This document shows, piece after piece, positions 1-12,469 of a stretch of 64,000 nucleotides of DNA. The notes below the pieces were generated by a model, which had not been told where the DNA came from, did no database searches, and saw only the letters and a list, made by a program, of their open reading frames with translations. The stretch comes from Arcuatula senhousia (taxonomy: Eukaryota > Mollusca > Bivalvia > Mytilida > Mytilidae). Every line of letters starts with the position of its first letter. The first letter of the stretch is position 1. Where the stretch lies: NCBI GenBank assembly GCA_963971305.1, contig OZ020304.1, forward strand, positions 20,256,103-20,320,102, given 5' to 3'. The position numbers and the translations under genes are program-made.

Positions 1-839
1 TTATATACTATGTGCCTACATGTAATTGATAAAAGTGAAACAAGATTTTAAATATCTCCTCAAAACGAACAAGTAAACATGTTTAATTAAGATGCTCATT
101 CTCTAGTCCTTTTATTTTAGTGCTGTACATTTTCCTTAATAAACATCTTTTTTAATCTTACATATATTTTGATTTGATGACCTCAGCACACCTAACATGC
201 ATGTACAGTAAACACTTTTCTTGAAGACGTCTGATGATGTGTGCATGTTTTATAAAACCCACATGATTGATTGATTGATTGTTATCGCCTTGCCGTCCAG
301 TCAGCAATATTTCAGACATGATAGGGACATTAACCAGTTGAAATATTAAAACCTACATCAAGTCAGGGCTAATACATGTATTCTCTGTTGTTAGGTATGT
401 TGAACTTAAAAAAAGGTCACAAAACTATTTGAAATTTTAGAGTAAAATTGGTTTTGGAACTATATCATTTCCTGTTGATCACTTTTATGAAATTTTATAG
501 AACTTACATACATTAAAATTTATGAAGGGAAGATGAATATTTTTTGACAGGAAAGGATTTTGAGCCATGCTTGTTGCAAAGCAATATCTACCAGGAAATA
601 AACAATAATGAGATGTGGAATAAGTATATGTGACACAACCTACATTTATAAACCTTTAAACACTAGAACAGAAAGAATATGAGAAAATTAGGCTTTTTGA
701 ACAGAATCATAGACCTATATTCTAATATACAGGTCTATGACAGAATTAAAAAACTTTTGTCCCTATTTGGTCGAAGTTGTCATATGAACCCTTACATGGA
801 TTTGGCCCTTGCAAGGTCAAAATAGCCTTTGTTTTTTTT
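1..839. other. AT-rich intergenic stretch, no gene seen
   Basis: No reading frame with recognisable similarity or splice-flanked exon is visible. Near 609-650 there is a short copy of a dispersed repeat starting GAGATGTGGAATAAG that recurs at about 9,200, 37,900 (reverse), 47,340 and 53,655. Confidence 0.5.
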
Positions 840-1073
840 TAAGCTCACCTGAACGAAAGGTCATATGAGCTATTGCCATCACTTGGTGTCCATAGTCGTC
901 CTTGTTAACTGTTCTTTAAAAATCTTTTCCTCTGAAACTACTAAAGGGATTGCTTTGAAATTTTGCATACATCTATGGGATGTTCTGCACCCAAGATTGC
1001 ACAATTGATGACTGCCCACCAACCAATATGGCCAATGTTGTTAAAAATAAAATAGGGGGTTCAGACCACAGTT
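840..1073 (+). repeat. Truncated 5' end of AGCTCACC-type Helentron-like element
   Basis: It starts with a degenerate copy of the AGCTCACCTG...GAGCT palindrome and continues with the family's usual text (two clustered 'cttctctgaaactact' style blocks). It stops where another family begins at about 1,076, so it is a truncated fragment. Confidence 0.55.
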
Positions 1074-1075
1074 TT

Positions 1076-1430
1076 TATACCCCGCCACATGAAGTTGCGA
1101 TATTATGTTTTACCCTCAGTTTCTTTAGGTGTCAGTCTGTCTGTCCCTGAAGGTTTCTGGTTGATAACTTGAAAACGTGTCAAGGGATTTGAATCATATT
1201 TTGCACAGCTGTTAAGTACAATAGACTACATGTCATGTTTAATTTTCAGGATGATCCCATAATTATTATTGAAGAATTGCCACTTTATAATCTTTCCAAA
1301 TTTGAAAATCATTTAACTACCGTAAATTGGGATATTTTGGTGATGGGATATTTTGGCGGTTTTAGATCAAAATGGCCATGTTTATTTTTGGTGCATATTA
1401 TTTTGGCGCTTTCGAAAAAAATATAAGTTA
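1076..1430 (+). repeat. Truncated element of a second palindromic-start family
   Basis: It begins TATACCCCGCCACATGAAG, a short imperfect palindrome, followed by GTCAGTCTGTCTGTCCCTG, the same order (palindrome, then GTCYGTCYG run) seen in the Helentron-like families elsewhere in the window. No 3' hairpin end is recognisable, so it is probably truncated. Confidence 0.4.
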
Positions 1431-2929
1431 ATTGAATTCATATTCCCAATTCTACACTTTAATATTAATTAGCGAATGTTTTCAAACCCAAGCTTATTAG
1501 TATATATTTAGGCTTTTAACAACAAGAAATTTGATTTCTAATGATTATTTGACAAACAAGTAAATATATCATATCCAGACTAATTACTTAAATAAGTAAA
1601 CATTAATCTTCATTAAGAAATAAGAGATAAAAATTTACATTTATAATGGATTTCTTTATTTTCAGCTCACCTGACCAAAGGCCATGTGAGCTTATGCCAT
1701 CTCTTGGCGTCCGTCGTCGTTGTCGTCGTTGTCGTCTGTGAACAATTTTTCAAACGTTAACTTGTACAACACCATAAGTCCAATTGCAACCAAACTTGGT
1801 ACAGTTGTTAAACAGCATTATGTGTACAAAACTATCGTTCGGATTTTTGATTCGTAAAAAAACATGGCCGCCATGGCTAAAAATAGAACATAGGTGTAAA
1901 TTGCAGTTTTTTGCGAATAACTCAGAAATGGTTACAGATATCAAAATTCTGATGGGAAACAAAAGTGATCAGCATCTCAAGATCTACCTGCTGTGAAAGT
2001 TTCAAGAAGATCCAACAACCGATGTAGAAGTTATTGCCCTTTTTCTGGATTTTTTCAAAATTTTTCACTTGTTTAGCCAGATATCTTGAAAACAAAACAA
2101 GATATTTCAAGAATTAAATTGCATACGATTAAGCACGTCAAGATCTACATTTCATGTATTTAGATCAAAGCTGTATGATCATTTCTTTTAGGAGTTATTG
2201 TCCTTAAAACAACAAAATTTATCATTTTTCATTACTTTTTCCCTGAATTTCAAAGATTAACTTGTCTGATACCGTAAGACCAACTACATTTTAACTTGGC
2301 ACACTTGTTTAATAGCTTATATGCTACAACTCTATTGTTCAGATTTTCGATTCGTCAAAAAACATGGCTGCCATGGCTAAAAATATAACATAAGGGTAAG
2401 TTGCATTTTTTGGCTAATAACTCAAAAATGGTTTCAGATATCAAAGTTGTGAAAGAATAAAAAAAGATCAGCATATTAAGATCTACCTGTGCTGAAATTT
2501 GGGAAAAGATCTGACTGCTGATGTGGGAGTTATTGCCCCTTTTAGCTCACCTGGACCAAAGGTCCATGTGAGCTATTGCCATCACTTGGCGCCCGTCGTC
2601 GTCTGTCGTCGTCGTCTGTTAACAATTTTCAAAAATCTTCTCCTCTGAAACTACTGAACAGAATTCAATGAAACTTGGTATGATTGATCCTTCGGTTGTC
2701 CTGCACTAAAGTTGTGTTTCGATTTTTGATTCATCAAAAGACATGGCCGCCGTTACTAAAAATATACCAGGGGGTCAGACTACTATTCAAAAAGTATAAG
2801 AGATAGATGAAATCTGATGCCACAACACTGCTTCAGGATCAAAAGTCTTCATTTGGTCGAAATTGTCAGATGACTCCTTATAGGGGTTACGGCCCCTTAA
2901 AGGTGAAAAATAACATTTTTCATGTTTTT

Positions 2930-4384
2930 AGCTCACCTGACCCGAAGGGTCAGGTGAGCTATTGTCATCGTTAGGCGTCCGTCGTCCGTTAACTTTTCTT
3001 CAAAGATCTTCTCTGAAACCACTGAAGGGATTGCATTGATACTTGGTATACATGATATTTAGGATGTCCTCTACCAAGTTTGTGAATTATATACATGTCG
3101 ACCAACCAACATGGCCGCCGTTGCTAAAAATAGAACAGGGGGGGTCAGACCATTGTTTTTGGCTTTTAACTCAAAAAGTATAAGAGATAGAGAAAATCCG
3201 AAGCAACCTTCCTTGTTCATCATCAAAAGCTCTACGAAACACTCAATTGAGTCGAAGTTGTGAAACGACTCCTTATAGGAGTTATTGCCCTTTAATCATC
3301 AAAATTGACCATTTTTGCAGTTTTTGGACTATATCTTGAAAACCGTTAGAGCTAGAGGAAAAGTTAGCATTGCAGAATTGTTAAGCTTATTGAGATCTAT
3401 AAAAATGATTTCAGGGTCTAAATTGTCAGATCAGCCGTTTAAAAGTTATTCCCCTTTAACTGTTTTTTCCATTAATTTACACTGATTTTCAAAAATCTTC
3501 TTCTCTAAAACCACTGAAGGGATTGCATTGATACTTGGTATACATGATCTTTAGGATGTCCTCTACCAAGTTTGTGAATTATATACATGTCGACCAACCA
3601 ACATGGCCACCGTTGCTAAAAATAGAACAGGGGGGGGGGGTCAGACCATTGTTTTTGGCTTATAACTAAAAAAATATTAGAGATTGAGAAAATCGGAAGC
3701 AACCTATCATGTTCAGCATCAAAAGCTCTACAAATCTCTCCATTGAGTCAAAATTGTGAAACAACTCTTTATAGGAGTTATTGCCCTTTAATCGTCAAAA
3801 TTGACCATTTTTGCAGTTTTTGGACAATATCTTGAAAACCATTAGAGCTAGAGGAAAAGTTAGCATTGCAGAATTGTTAAGCTCATTCAGATCTACAACA
3901 TTGATTTCAGGGTCAAAATTGTCAGATCAGCCATTGAAGAGTTGTTCCCCTTTAACTGTTTTTTTCCATTAATTTACACTGATTTTCAAAAATCTTCTTC
4001 TCTGAAACCACTGAAGGGATTGCTTTGAAACTTGGTACACTTGATCTTTAGGATGTCCTCTACCATGTTTGTGAATTATATACATGGCCACCATTGCTAA
4101 AAATAGAACAAGGGGTCAGACCATTGGTTTTTGCTTATAACTCGAAAAGTATAAGAAATAGAGAAAATCTGAAGCAAATTTGCTTGTTCAGCATCAAAAG
4201 GTCCTTACAGGAGTTATTGTCCTTTAACTGTTTTTTCTATTAGTTTAAACTGATTTCCATAAATCTTCTCTGAAACCACTGAAAGGATTGTTTTGCAACT
4301 TTGTATACCTGAAAGTTTGTGAAATTTATTCAAACTTTGGCATAAGAGATCAGGTGAGCGATTCAGGCTCCTGGGAGCCTCTAG
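2930..4384 (+). mobile_element. Inner Helentron-like element, youngest of the nest
   Basis: A perfect 31-bp palindrome (2,930-2,960, AGCTCACCTGACC...) opens the element, followed by GGCGTCCGTCGTCCG. Three internal units of about 490 bp start near 3,017, 3,511 and 4,001 ('aaccactgaagggattgc'). The 3' end is GAGCGATTCAGGCTCC, a hairpin, and CTAG at 4,381-4,384. Non-coding; it depends on another element for movement. Confidence 0.7.
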
Positions 4385-4386
4385 TT

Positions 4387-5270
4387 GGCTTATAGAATGA
4401 AAACTATTGCAGATAGAGAAAAGCTGTTGCTTGCTTAAATGTTCAGCTCATTTAGCTCTACCAAAGTCTCCATAGAGTTGAAGTTGTCAGATGACTCCTT
4501 ATAGGGGTTACAGCCCCTGAAAGGCGAAAAATAGTGTTTTTGGCCTATAGAATAAAAACTATTGCTGATATAGAAAAGCTGTTGCTTGCTTAAATGTTCA
4601 GCTCATTTAGCTCTACAAAAGTCTCCATAGGGTCGAAGTTGTCAGATGACCCCTTATAGGGGTTACAGCCCTTTAACGGCAAAAAATAGTGTTTTTGGCC
4701 TATAAAATGAAAACTATTGCAGATAGAGAAAAGCCGTTGCTTGCTTAAATGTTCAGCTCATTTAGCTTTCCAAAAGTTTCCATAGGGTCCAAGTTGTCAG
4801 ATGACCCCTTATAGCGGTTACAGCCCCTTAAAGGCAAAAAAATAGTGTTTTTGGCCTATAGAATGAAAACTATTGCAGAGAGAGAGAGAAAAGCTGTTGC
4901 TTTCTTAAATGTTCAGATCATTTAGCTCTACAAAAGTCTCGATAGGGTGGAAGTTGTCAGAAGACCCCTTATAGGGGTTACAGCCCCTTAACAGCGAAAA
5001 ATAGTGTTTTTGGCCTATAAAATGAAAACTATTGCAGATAGAGAAAAGCTGTTGCTAGCTTAAATGTTCAGCTCATTTAGCTCTACAAAAGTCTCCATAG
5101 GGTCCAATTGTCAGATGACCCCTTTTAGGGGTTACAGCCCCTTAAAGGCAAAAAAAAGTGTTTTTGGCCTATAGAATGAAAACTATTGCAGATACATGTA
5201 GAGAAAAGCTGTTGCTTGCTTAAATGTTCAGCTTATTCAGCTCTACAAAGTTCTTCATGGGGTTGACATC
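4387..5270 (+). repeat. Tandem array of ~155-160 bp units inside the middle element
   Basis: Six units share AAAAGCTGTTGCTTGCTTAA, with starts near 4,422, 4,577, 4,732, 4,892, 5,047 and 5,207. Each contains a small inverted word, CCCCTTATAGGGGTTACAG. The same units occur in reverse orientation at 7,731-9,180. Confidence 0.75.
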
Positions 5271-5867
5271 AAGACCAGGTGAGCGATTCAGGCTCCTGGG
5301 AGTCTCTTGTTTCTAATTTTTGCCAAATTTTGCACTTATTAAGCCCAATATCTTGAAATCTAACCAAAATATTTCAGAAATTTAAATCGCATATGGTTAT
5401 GCACAATAATATCTACAAAATATATGTGTCTGTGTAGTTCAGGTGAGCGATTCAGGCTCCTGGGAGCCTCTTGTACATTGTTACTCAATGTCTTGTTTCT
5501 TTTTCACTTTATACAGATGTACTAATTTTGTCAACATGTAACATCTATCAATTGTTTGTCAGTACATTAATTCTATGCATTCTAAACAATTTTGTGTGTG
5601 TTTGATTTTGGCACATTAAGGTGAGGCGCCAAATAAACCGAAGTTAAACTACATCCAAAATATCCCAATTTACAGTATTGATGAATATCGTGGCGGGTAT
5701 CATTTAATGTCCCATTAGATTCCATATTTTTGGCTTATAAATAAAAAATATAAGAGATAGAGAAAATCTTCAGCATCAAAAGCTCTACAAAAGTCTCCAT
5801 TGGGTCGAAGATGTCAGATAAGGGTTATGGCCCTGTAAAGGTGAATAAATGATTTATTTATGTTTTT

Positions 5868-6843
5868 AGCTCACCTGACCCGAAGGGTCAGTGAGCTATT
5901 GTCATCGTCAGGCGTCCGTCGTCCGACCGTCGTTAACTTTTCTTCAAAGATCTTCTTCTCTTAAACCACTGAAGGGATTGCATTGAAACTTGGTATACTT
6001 GATCCTTAGGATGTCCTCTACCCAGTTTGTGAATTATGTACACGTCGACCAACCAACATGCCCGCCATTGCTACAAATAGAACAGGGGGGTCAGACCATT
6101 GTTTTTGGCTTATAACTCGAAAAGTATAAGAGATAGAGAAAATCCGAAGCAACCTTCCTTGTTCAGCATTAAAAGCTCTACAAATCTCTCCATTGAGCCG
6201 AAGTTGTGAAACGACTCCTTATAGGAGTTATTGCCCTTTAATCATCAAAATTGACCATTTTTGCAGTTTTTGGACAATATTTTGAAAACCGTTAGAGCTA
6301 GAGGAAAAGTTAGCATTGCAGAATTGTTAAGCTCATTGAGATCTACAAAAATGATTTCAGGGTCAAAATTGTCAGATCAGCCGTTTAAGAGTTATTCCGC
6401 TTTAACTGTTTTTTTCCACTAATTTTAACTGATTTTCAAAAATCTTCTCTGAAACCACTGAAGGGATTGCTTAGAAACTTGGTACACTTGATCTTTAGGA
6501 TGTCCTCTACCAAGTTTGTGAATTATATACACGTTGACCAACCAACATGGCCACCATTGCTAAAAATAGAACAGGGGGGATCAGATCATTGTTTTTGGCA
6601 TATAACTCGAAAAGTATAAGAGATAGAGAAAATCCGAAGCAACTTTTCTTGTTCAGCATCAAAAGGTCCCTACAGGAGTTATTGCCCTTTTACTGTATTT
6701 TTCTATCAATTTAAACTGATTTCCAAAAATCTTCTCTGAAACCACTGAAGGGATTGTTTTGCAACTTTGTATACTTGAAAGTTTGTGAAATTTATTCAAA
6801 CTTTTGCATCAGGTGAGCGATCCAGGCTCCTGGGAGCCTCTAG
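5868..6843 (+). mobile_element. Helentron-like element inserted in a relic of its own family
   Basis: Palindromic start at 5,868-5,897 (one base shorter than the copy at 2,930), GTCCGTCGTCCGACCG run, two internal units near 5,955 and 6,445, 3' hairpin and CTAG at 6,840-6,843. Flanking text at 5,700-5,867 and 6,844-7,000 belongs to an older AGCTCACC-type unit, so this is another nested insertion at a run of T's. Confidence 0.65.
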
Positions 6844-7669
6844 TTTGTCTTTAGAAAGAAAACTTTTGCAGATAGACTCTATCTGAGAGTATTAGAGAAA
6901 AGCTGTTGTTTGCTTAATTCTTCAATTTATTGAGCTCTACATAAGTTTTCATTGGGTCGATGTTTTGGCCTTTAGATGACAAAATAGTCTTTCATGTCTT
7001 GGCCGATAATTTTAAAACTATGAATAGAACAAGGGGCTCCCAAAAGCAAGAATCACTCACCTGGTCTTTTAGCTATAAGAGTCTCTTCCATTAGCTTTTA
7101 CCTGACAACTTTGACCCAATGGATATTTTTAAAGAGCTTAATGAGCTGAAGGTTTAAGCAAGCTAACTTTTTCTTCTATTTTTCTATATTCTATGGAATG
7201 AAAACATAAAAACGCCATTTTTTTAACTACAAAGGGGCCAAAACCACAAGAAGGTGTCGCCTGACATCTTCACCCCAAAGACTCTCCTAGAGCTCAATCT
7301 ATAAACTGAAGGTTTAAGCAAGCAATAGCTTTTCTCTATCTCAATAGTTTTCATTCTATAAGGCAAAACATGAAAACCACTATTTATACCTCCGCTCGAA
7401 GAAGAGGGGGCTATACTGTTTTACCTGTGTCCGTCCATAGTTCTGAGGTTCCGTAGTTCCGTCCCGCTTTTGGGCACCTTTGTACTTTATACATGTTATA
7501 CTTGACGGATTTTTTTTCAAATTTTGCACAATGATAGAACCCTATGATTTGTGTGTCCTAAGCATTTTTTAAGGCAGTGGTTCCTAATACAAACAGTTTG
7601 CACGATTAGCGGTGCGGCTATTCGTACAAACTTTTTTTCATACAATCAAATTGTCGCATTTTTTTCTAA

Positions 7670-10462
7670 CAAGAGGCTCACAGGAGCCTGAATCGCTCAC
7701 CTGGTCTTGATGTCAACCCTATGAAGAACTTTGTAGAACTAAATGAGCTGAACATTTAAGCAAGCAACAGCTTTTCTCTATCTGCAATAGTTTTCATTTT
7801 ATAGGCGAAAAACACTATTTTTTGCCTTTAAAGAGCTGTAACCCCTATAAGGGGTCATCTGACAAATTCGACCCTATGGAGACTTTTGTAAAGCTAAATG
7901 AGCTGAACATTTAAGCAAGCAACAGTTATTCTCTATCTGCAATAGTTTTCATTCTGTAGGCCAAAAACACTATTTTTCGCCTCTAAGGGGCTGTAACCCC
8001 TATAAGGGGTCTTCTGACAACTTCGACCCTATGGAGACTTTTGTAGAGCTAAATGAGCTGAACATTTAAGCAAGCAACAGTTATTCTCTATCTGCAATAG
8101 TTTTCATTTTATAGGTCAAAAACACTAGTTTTCGCCTTTAAGGGTCTGTAACCCCTATAAAGGGTTATCTGACAACTTCGACCCTATGGAGACTTTTGTA
8201 GAACTAAATGAGCTGAACATTTAAACAGGCAATAGCTTTTTTCTATCTGCAACAGTTTTCATTCTATAGGCCAAAAACACTATTTTTTGCCTTTAAGGGG
8301 CTGTAACCCCTATAAGGGGTCATCTGACAACTTCAACCCTATGGAGACTTTTGTAGAGCTTAATGAGCTGAACATTTAAGCAAGCAACAGCTTTTCTCTA
8401 TCTGCAATAGTTTTCATTCTATAGGACAAAAACATGAAAAAGGCTTTTTTTGACTTTTAAAGGGCCATAACCCCTATAAGGGTTCCTCTGACAACTTAGA
8501 CCCAATGGAGACTTTTGTAGAGTTTTTGATTCTAAAGAGCCTAAGATCCTTCGGATTTTTTCTATCTGTTATGGTTGCTGAGTTATAAGCCATTTTAAGT
8601 GGTTTTACCCTATGTTCTATTTTTAGTAACAGCAGCCATGTTTTTTTTTTATCGAATCATTTTAAAATGAGGATCGTTTGTTGCCAACATGTCATATACC
8701 ATTCCTGCAAAGTTTCAGTCAAATTGGTGTAGTGGTTTCAGAGGAGAAGATTTTTGAAATTGTTAACGGACGACAGACGACGGACGACGACAGACGACGA
8801 CAGACGACGGACGACGACAGACGACGACAGACGACGGACGCATAGTGCTGTAACCCCTATAAGGGGTCATCTGACAACTTCGACCCTATGGAGACTTTTG
8901 TAGAACTATATGAGCTGAACATTTAAACAGGCAATAGCTTTTCTCTATCTGCAACAGTTTTCATTCTATAGGCCAAAAAACACTATTTTTTTGCACATTT
9001 AAGGGGCTGTAACCCCTATAAGTGGTCATCTGACAACTTCAATCCTATGGAGACTTTTGTAGAGCTAAATGAGCTGAATATTTAAGCAAGCAACAGCTTT
9101 TCTCTATCTGCAATAGTTTTCATTCTATAGGACAAAAACATGAAAAAAGGCTATTTTTGACCTTTAAAGGGCCATAACCCCTATAAGGTAGACGATATTG
9201 AGATGTGGAATAAGTGTACGCGACACAACAAACATAAACAAACATCAATTCAAAAAATTACAACGGAAAACAGCAAGCAGTCTTCAACATGACCATAGGT
9301 CACTGCTTACCGTCTTGCATTGGCCCAAGACTTATAATACAATACAAAAGTTTCAAAACCAATCCCTAAATCATCAACGAAAGACCCAATTCTTGACATT
9401 AAACAGTTAACACAGAATGACAAGGACAAACAAAGGCTTTGGCAAAGTTTCCTGGCTTAGGACAGGCACATATCAAATGTGGCGGGGTTAAATTAGTTTT
9501 TTGGATCCAACCTTCCCCTATTGATAAGCTTGCACAAAGCATGCATATAAAACACAATGTAAAACTCAATCGACAAAAGCTCAATTCAATAAGAGAGAAC
9601 CTAAGACAAAATACTGTACGAAAACAACAAGACAAGGAGGAACTCTCTTGAGAACACTCGAAGTTATTGACAACTAGCTAAGAAACATTTATCGATTGAT
9701 GTAAAAGAATCAAATACATCAGTTCTAAATCCGACACCCCACGTCAAAACAATGAATGATTTAGAGTTGTATCACCACACAGAACCGACATACTTGATCG
9801 CTGTGGTGCTCATAAATAATACAGTGGATACAAAGTGAAAATTTAATGTTTTAAAGTTACTATCAAGCTATCAATATTTCTGCCAAAACATACCAAATGC
9901 AAAGATTTTACTAAAACATTGAATTCGTATCCTTTTTTCAAAAGGTTTTTAAGCCAGTTTTTAATTTCCATAAGGTTGTTTTTGATTTTTTTTGTGACTA
10001 ATTGTGAAATGTATACCCCGTAAGCTGGGTTCCTCTGACAACTTAGACCCAATGGAGACTTTTGTAGAGTTTTTGATTCTAAAGAGCCTAAGATCCTTCG
10101 GATTTTTGTTATCTGTTATGGTTGTTGAGTTATAAGCCATTTTAAGTGGTTTTACCCTATGTTCTATTTTTAGTAACAGCAGCCATGTTTTTTATCGAAT
10201 CATTTTAAAATGAGGATCGTTTGTTGCCAACATGTCATATACCATTCTTTTAAAATGAGGATCTTTTGTTGCCAACATGTCATATACCATTCCTGCCAAG
10301 TTTCAGTCAAATTGGTGTAGTGGTTTCAGAGGAGAAGATTTTTGAAATTGTTAACTGACGACAGACGACGGACGACGACAGACGACGACAGACGACGGAC
10401 GACGGACGACGACGGACGCATAGTGATGGCATAAGCTCACATGGCCTTTGGCCAGGTGAGCT
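7670..10462 (-). mobile_element. AGCTCACC-type Helentron-like element, reverse orientation
   Basis: Read on the minus strand, it starts at 10,462 with the AGCTCACCTGGCC palindrome, runs through a GTCGTC-rich tract (10,360-10,425), several ~155-bp units, and ends with the AGGCTCCTGTGAGCCT hairpin and CTTG at 7,670-7,673. A second GACGACAGACGAC tract at 8,763-8,840 and the change of text there suggest another nested or recombined copy. It is interrupted at 9,188-10,027. Confidence 0.6.
9188..10027 (+). repeat. Insertion of a dispersed, possibly once-coding repeat
   Basis: It interrupts the host element between 'cccctataag' and 'ttcctctgac', two words that are contiguous at about 8,470. It begins with the dispersed word GAGATGTGGAATAAG and later contains TTCCTGGCTTAGGACAGGC followed by a short frame with VKLVFWxQPSP. 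The same order is present on the minus strand at 37,560-37,910. The family is not identified; it may be part of a retroelement. Confidence 0.5.
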
Positions 10463-11003
10463 TATAAAAAAAACGTACCGGACAGTATATTTCCCTATGG
10501 GCCCCGTGCCACGCTCCTCCAAATATCTCAACAAATTATATATTTTTTTTCAAAAACCATTGAGATCCCCACCCTATAACCATATATATTCTTAGTCCTT
10601 ATTGTAAGACGAAGTATTTTGTACCATAGATGGGTCTGAGTGGGTCATGCCCCACCCCCTACAATGACAAGATACTTAATATCTGGAAAAAAAAACAATG
10701 AGATCCCCACCCTATAACCATATTCTAAGTCCTTATGATAAGATGAAGCATTTGGTACCATAGACGGGAAGGATTCCAGGGGGGGTCATGATTGGGAAAC
10801 TTCGTTTGGGAGACTTAGTAACGGTTCATTGTTACAATTATTACTTGTTGGTAACAAGCTAGATATGATGGACATGATGTATTGTGGGATACATTTTTTT
10901 AGTCCATCAAACATTAACTTCCTGTTTGCTGTAAATTAAAACATGGGATATTTGTGAAAGCGGGGATATCACTAGTGAGCATTGGCTCACAGATTTCTTG
11001 TTT

Positions 11004-11838
11004 TACCTTCAAAGGATCTTTAAGCTTTGACTCATTTGCCAACTTTTGTACATCTCAATGAGCTTAAGGTTTATGCAAGCAACATCTTTTCTCCACCTGG
11101 AATAGTTTCATTCTACAGGGCAAAAACTTTGTTAACCTTCAAAGTGCCATTTCCCTTATAATGAGTCATCTTTGACCCAATGACAACTTTAGTAGAGCTC
11201 GATGAGATTAAAGCAACATCTGTTCTCTATCTGCACTAGTTTTCATTCTATATGCCAAAAATATGAAAAAATGCTAGTTTTGTTTACCTTCAAAGGGCCA
11301 TATCCCCTATAATGAGCCATCTGACATCTTCGACCCAATGGAGACTTTTGTAAAGCTCAATGAGCTGAAGGCCTATGCAAGCAACAGATTTTCTCTATCT
11401 ACAAAAGTTAATATTCTATGGACCAAAAACATTTAAAAAACGCTTTTCAAAGGGCCATTTCCTTTGGATCGAAGCTGTCAACTGACCCCTTATAAAGGGT
11501 CAGTTGACAGCTTCGGTCCAAAGGAAAAGTTAGTTTAGCTTTTGATGTTGAAGAAGGATGGTTGCATCAGGTTGAATTTTCTCTATCAATTATACTTTTG
11601 GATTTACAAACCAAAAACAGCAGTGTTGTTTGTTTTTTTTTGAAACATCAGCCATGTTTTTGACGGATCAAAAATCGAAACACAACCTTTGTGCAGGATA
11701 CCCTACGGACCAATCATGACAAGTTTCATTAAATTATGTTAAGTAGTTTCAAAGGAGACGATTTGTGAAAAAGAATTGTTATAACAGACGACGACGACGG
11801 GCGCTAAGTGATGGCAATAGCTCACCTGGACCAGTCAA
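11004..11838 (-). repeat. Degenerate AGCTCACC-type element, reverse orientation
   Basis: Minus-strand reading begins near 11,838 with a damaged AGCTCACC palindrome, then a GTCGTCGTC run at 11,785-11,800 and decayed ~155-bp units. A 20-bp-scale inverted word (CTGACCCCTTATAAAGGGTCAG) sits at about 11,480-11,510. No clear 3' end. Confidence 0.45.
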
Positions 11839-12465
11839 AGTGAGTTAAAAAATTGTAGCTTGCTTAAATTTTTAGCCAGTGAGCTCTCAGACTACAAAAG
11901 TCTCCATTGTATGAAAGTTGCCAGATAGGGGTCTTTTACCCTATAAGGTAAAACATATGTAAAAATGTTTTCGCCGATAAAATTTAAAAAATTAAATACT
12001 AACAGAAAAGTTGTTGCATGCAAAAGAGTTTTATGACACATTTAGGAGGAATGGTTCCTTATAATGTCAAACTTGTTTGTTTTTATGTTTGTGTGTGTGT
12101 GTTTGCGTGCGTTCGTACGTGTTTAGCGCCCTTTTTTACGCAATTGGGTGGAGGAACCCAGAGTACCCGGAGAAATCTACCGTCCTTGGTCAGGTAAAGT
12201 GTTTGTTTTTATCTTCTATATTGAAAACCATTTAGGATAATGACAAAGCTTTAGCTAAGTTCTACGAAGCCTTTATAGGTTGAAGATGTATGATGTTTGT
12301 CCATAGGATTTTTTCAATCTATTGGTTATTATAATCAGGTAAGCTGTTGAAATTCCTAGGTAGCCTTTTGCTATTCTTATCAAATAGAAATCAATGAAAA
12401 GTAATACTAGTTATTAGTAACACTTACTCAGGTGATATGGAAGGGTCGTCATTCCCATAAAGTTT
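11839..12465. other. No gene; microsatellite and a common marine-invertebrate repeat word
   Basis: A GT-rich microsatellite lies at about 12,088-12,122. It is followed by GGAACCCAGAGTACCCGGAG, a word I know as dispersed in many marine invertebrate genomes. Nothing coding is recognised. Confidence 0.4.
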
Positions 12466-12469
12466 GGAA

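Larger units (their letters stand above)
2544..5309 (+). mobile_element. Middle Helentron-like element of the nest
   Basis: It starts with a palindrome of about 31 bp (2,544-2,574, AGCTCACCTGGACC...) and ends with the 3' hairpin plus CTTG (5,306-5,309). It sits between two T's of the outer element. Its own sequence (2,544-2,929 and 4,385-5,309) is interrupted by the inner element; the sentence 'tttttGGCCTATAGAATG', intact in its tandem units, is split at the insertion. Confidence 0.65.
1664..5473 (+). mobile_element. Outer Helentron-like element of a three-level nest
   Basis: The 5' end is a palindrome of about 29 bp (1,664-1,692) beginning AGCTCACCTGACC. The 3' end is a hairpin (AGGCTCCTGGGAGCCT) followed directly by CTTG at 5,470-5,473. 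Its own sequence is 1,664-2,543 plus 5,310-5,473; the text resumes after the insert with the same words found in its first internal unit (TATCTTGAAA, then ATATTTCA). Palindromic start, tandem internal units, 3' hairpin, CTAG/CTTG end and T-T target are the hallmarks of non-autonomous Helentrons; bivalve 'pearl' elements have this build. No replicase is encoded. Confidence 0.65.
7386..11000 (+). mobile_element. Helentron-like element of another family, split by a large insertion
   Basis: The left part (7,386-7,669) starts with the imperfect palindrome ATACCTCCGCTCGAAGAAG. The right part (10,463-11,000) ends with the hairpin GTGAGCATTGGCTCAC and then CTTG. The element between them (7,670-10,462) is a complete insertion on the other strand. 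Pairing the two parts as one element is inference from the matching 5' and 3' signatures. The right part also holds a duplicated block of about 110 bp (10,553-10,660 and 10,700-10,790) starting GAGATCCCCACCC. Confidence 0.45.

Noticed and set aside
4387..5270. CRISPR-like regular repeats
   Set aside because: Units are about 155 bp without spacers, in an animal genome; they are internal units of a transposon. The same reasoning excludes 17,541-17,810 and 61,370-62,170.
9198..9651. Two 70-codon frames as a possible gene
   Set aside because: The shared VKLVFWxQPSP word recurs at 37.6 kb on the other strand in a repeat context; frames are short and differ between copies.
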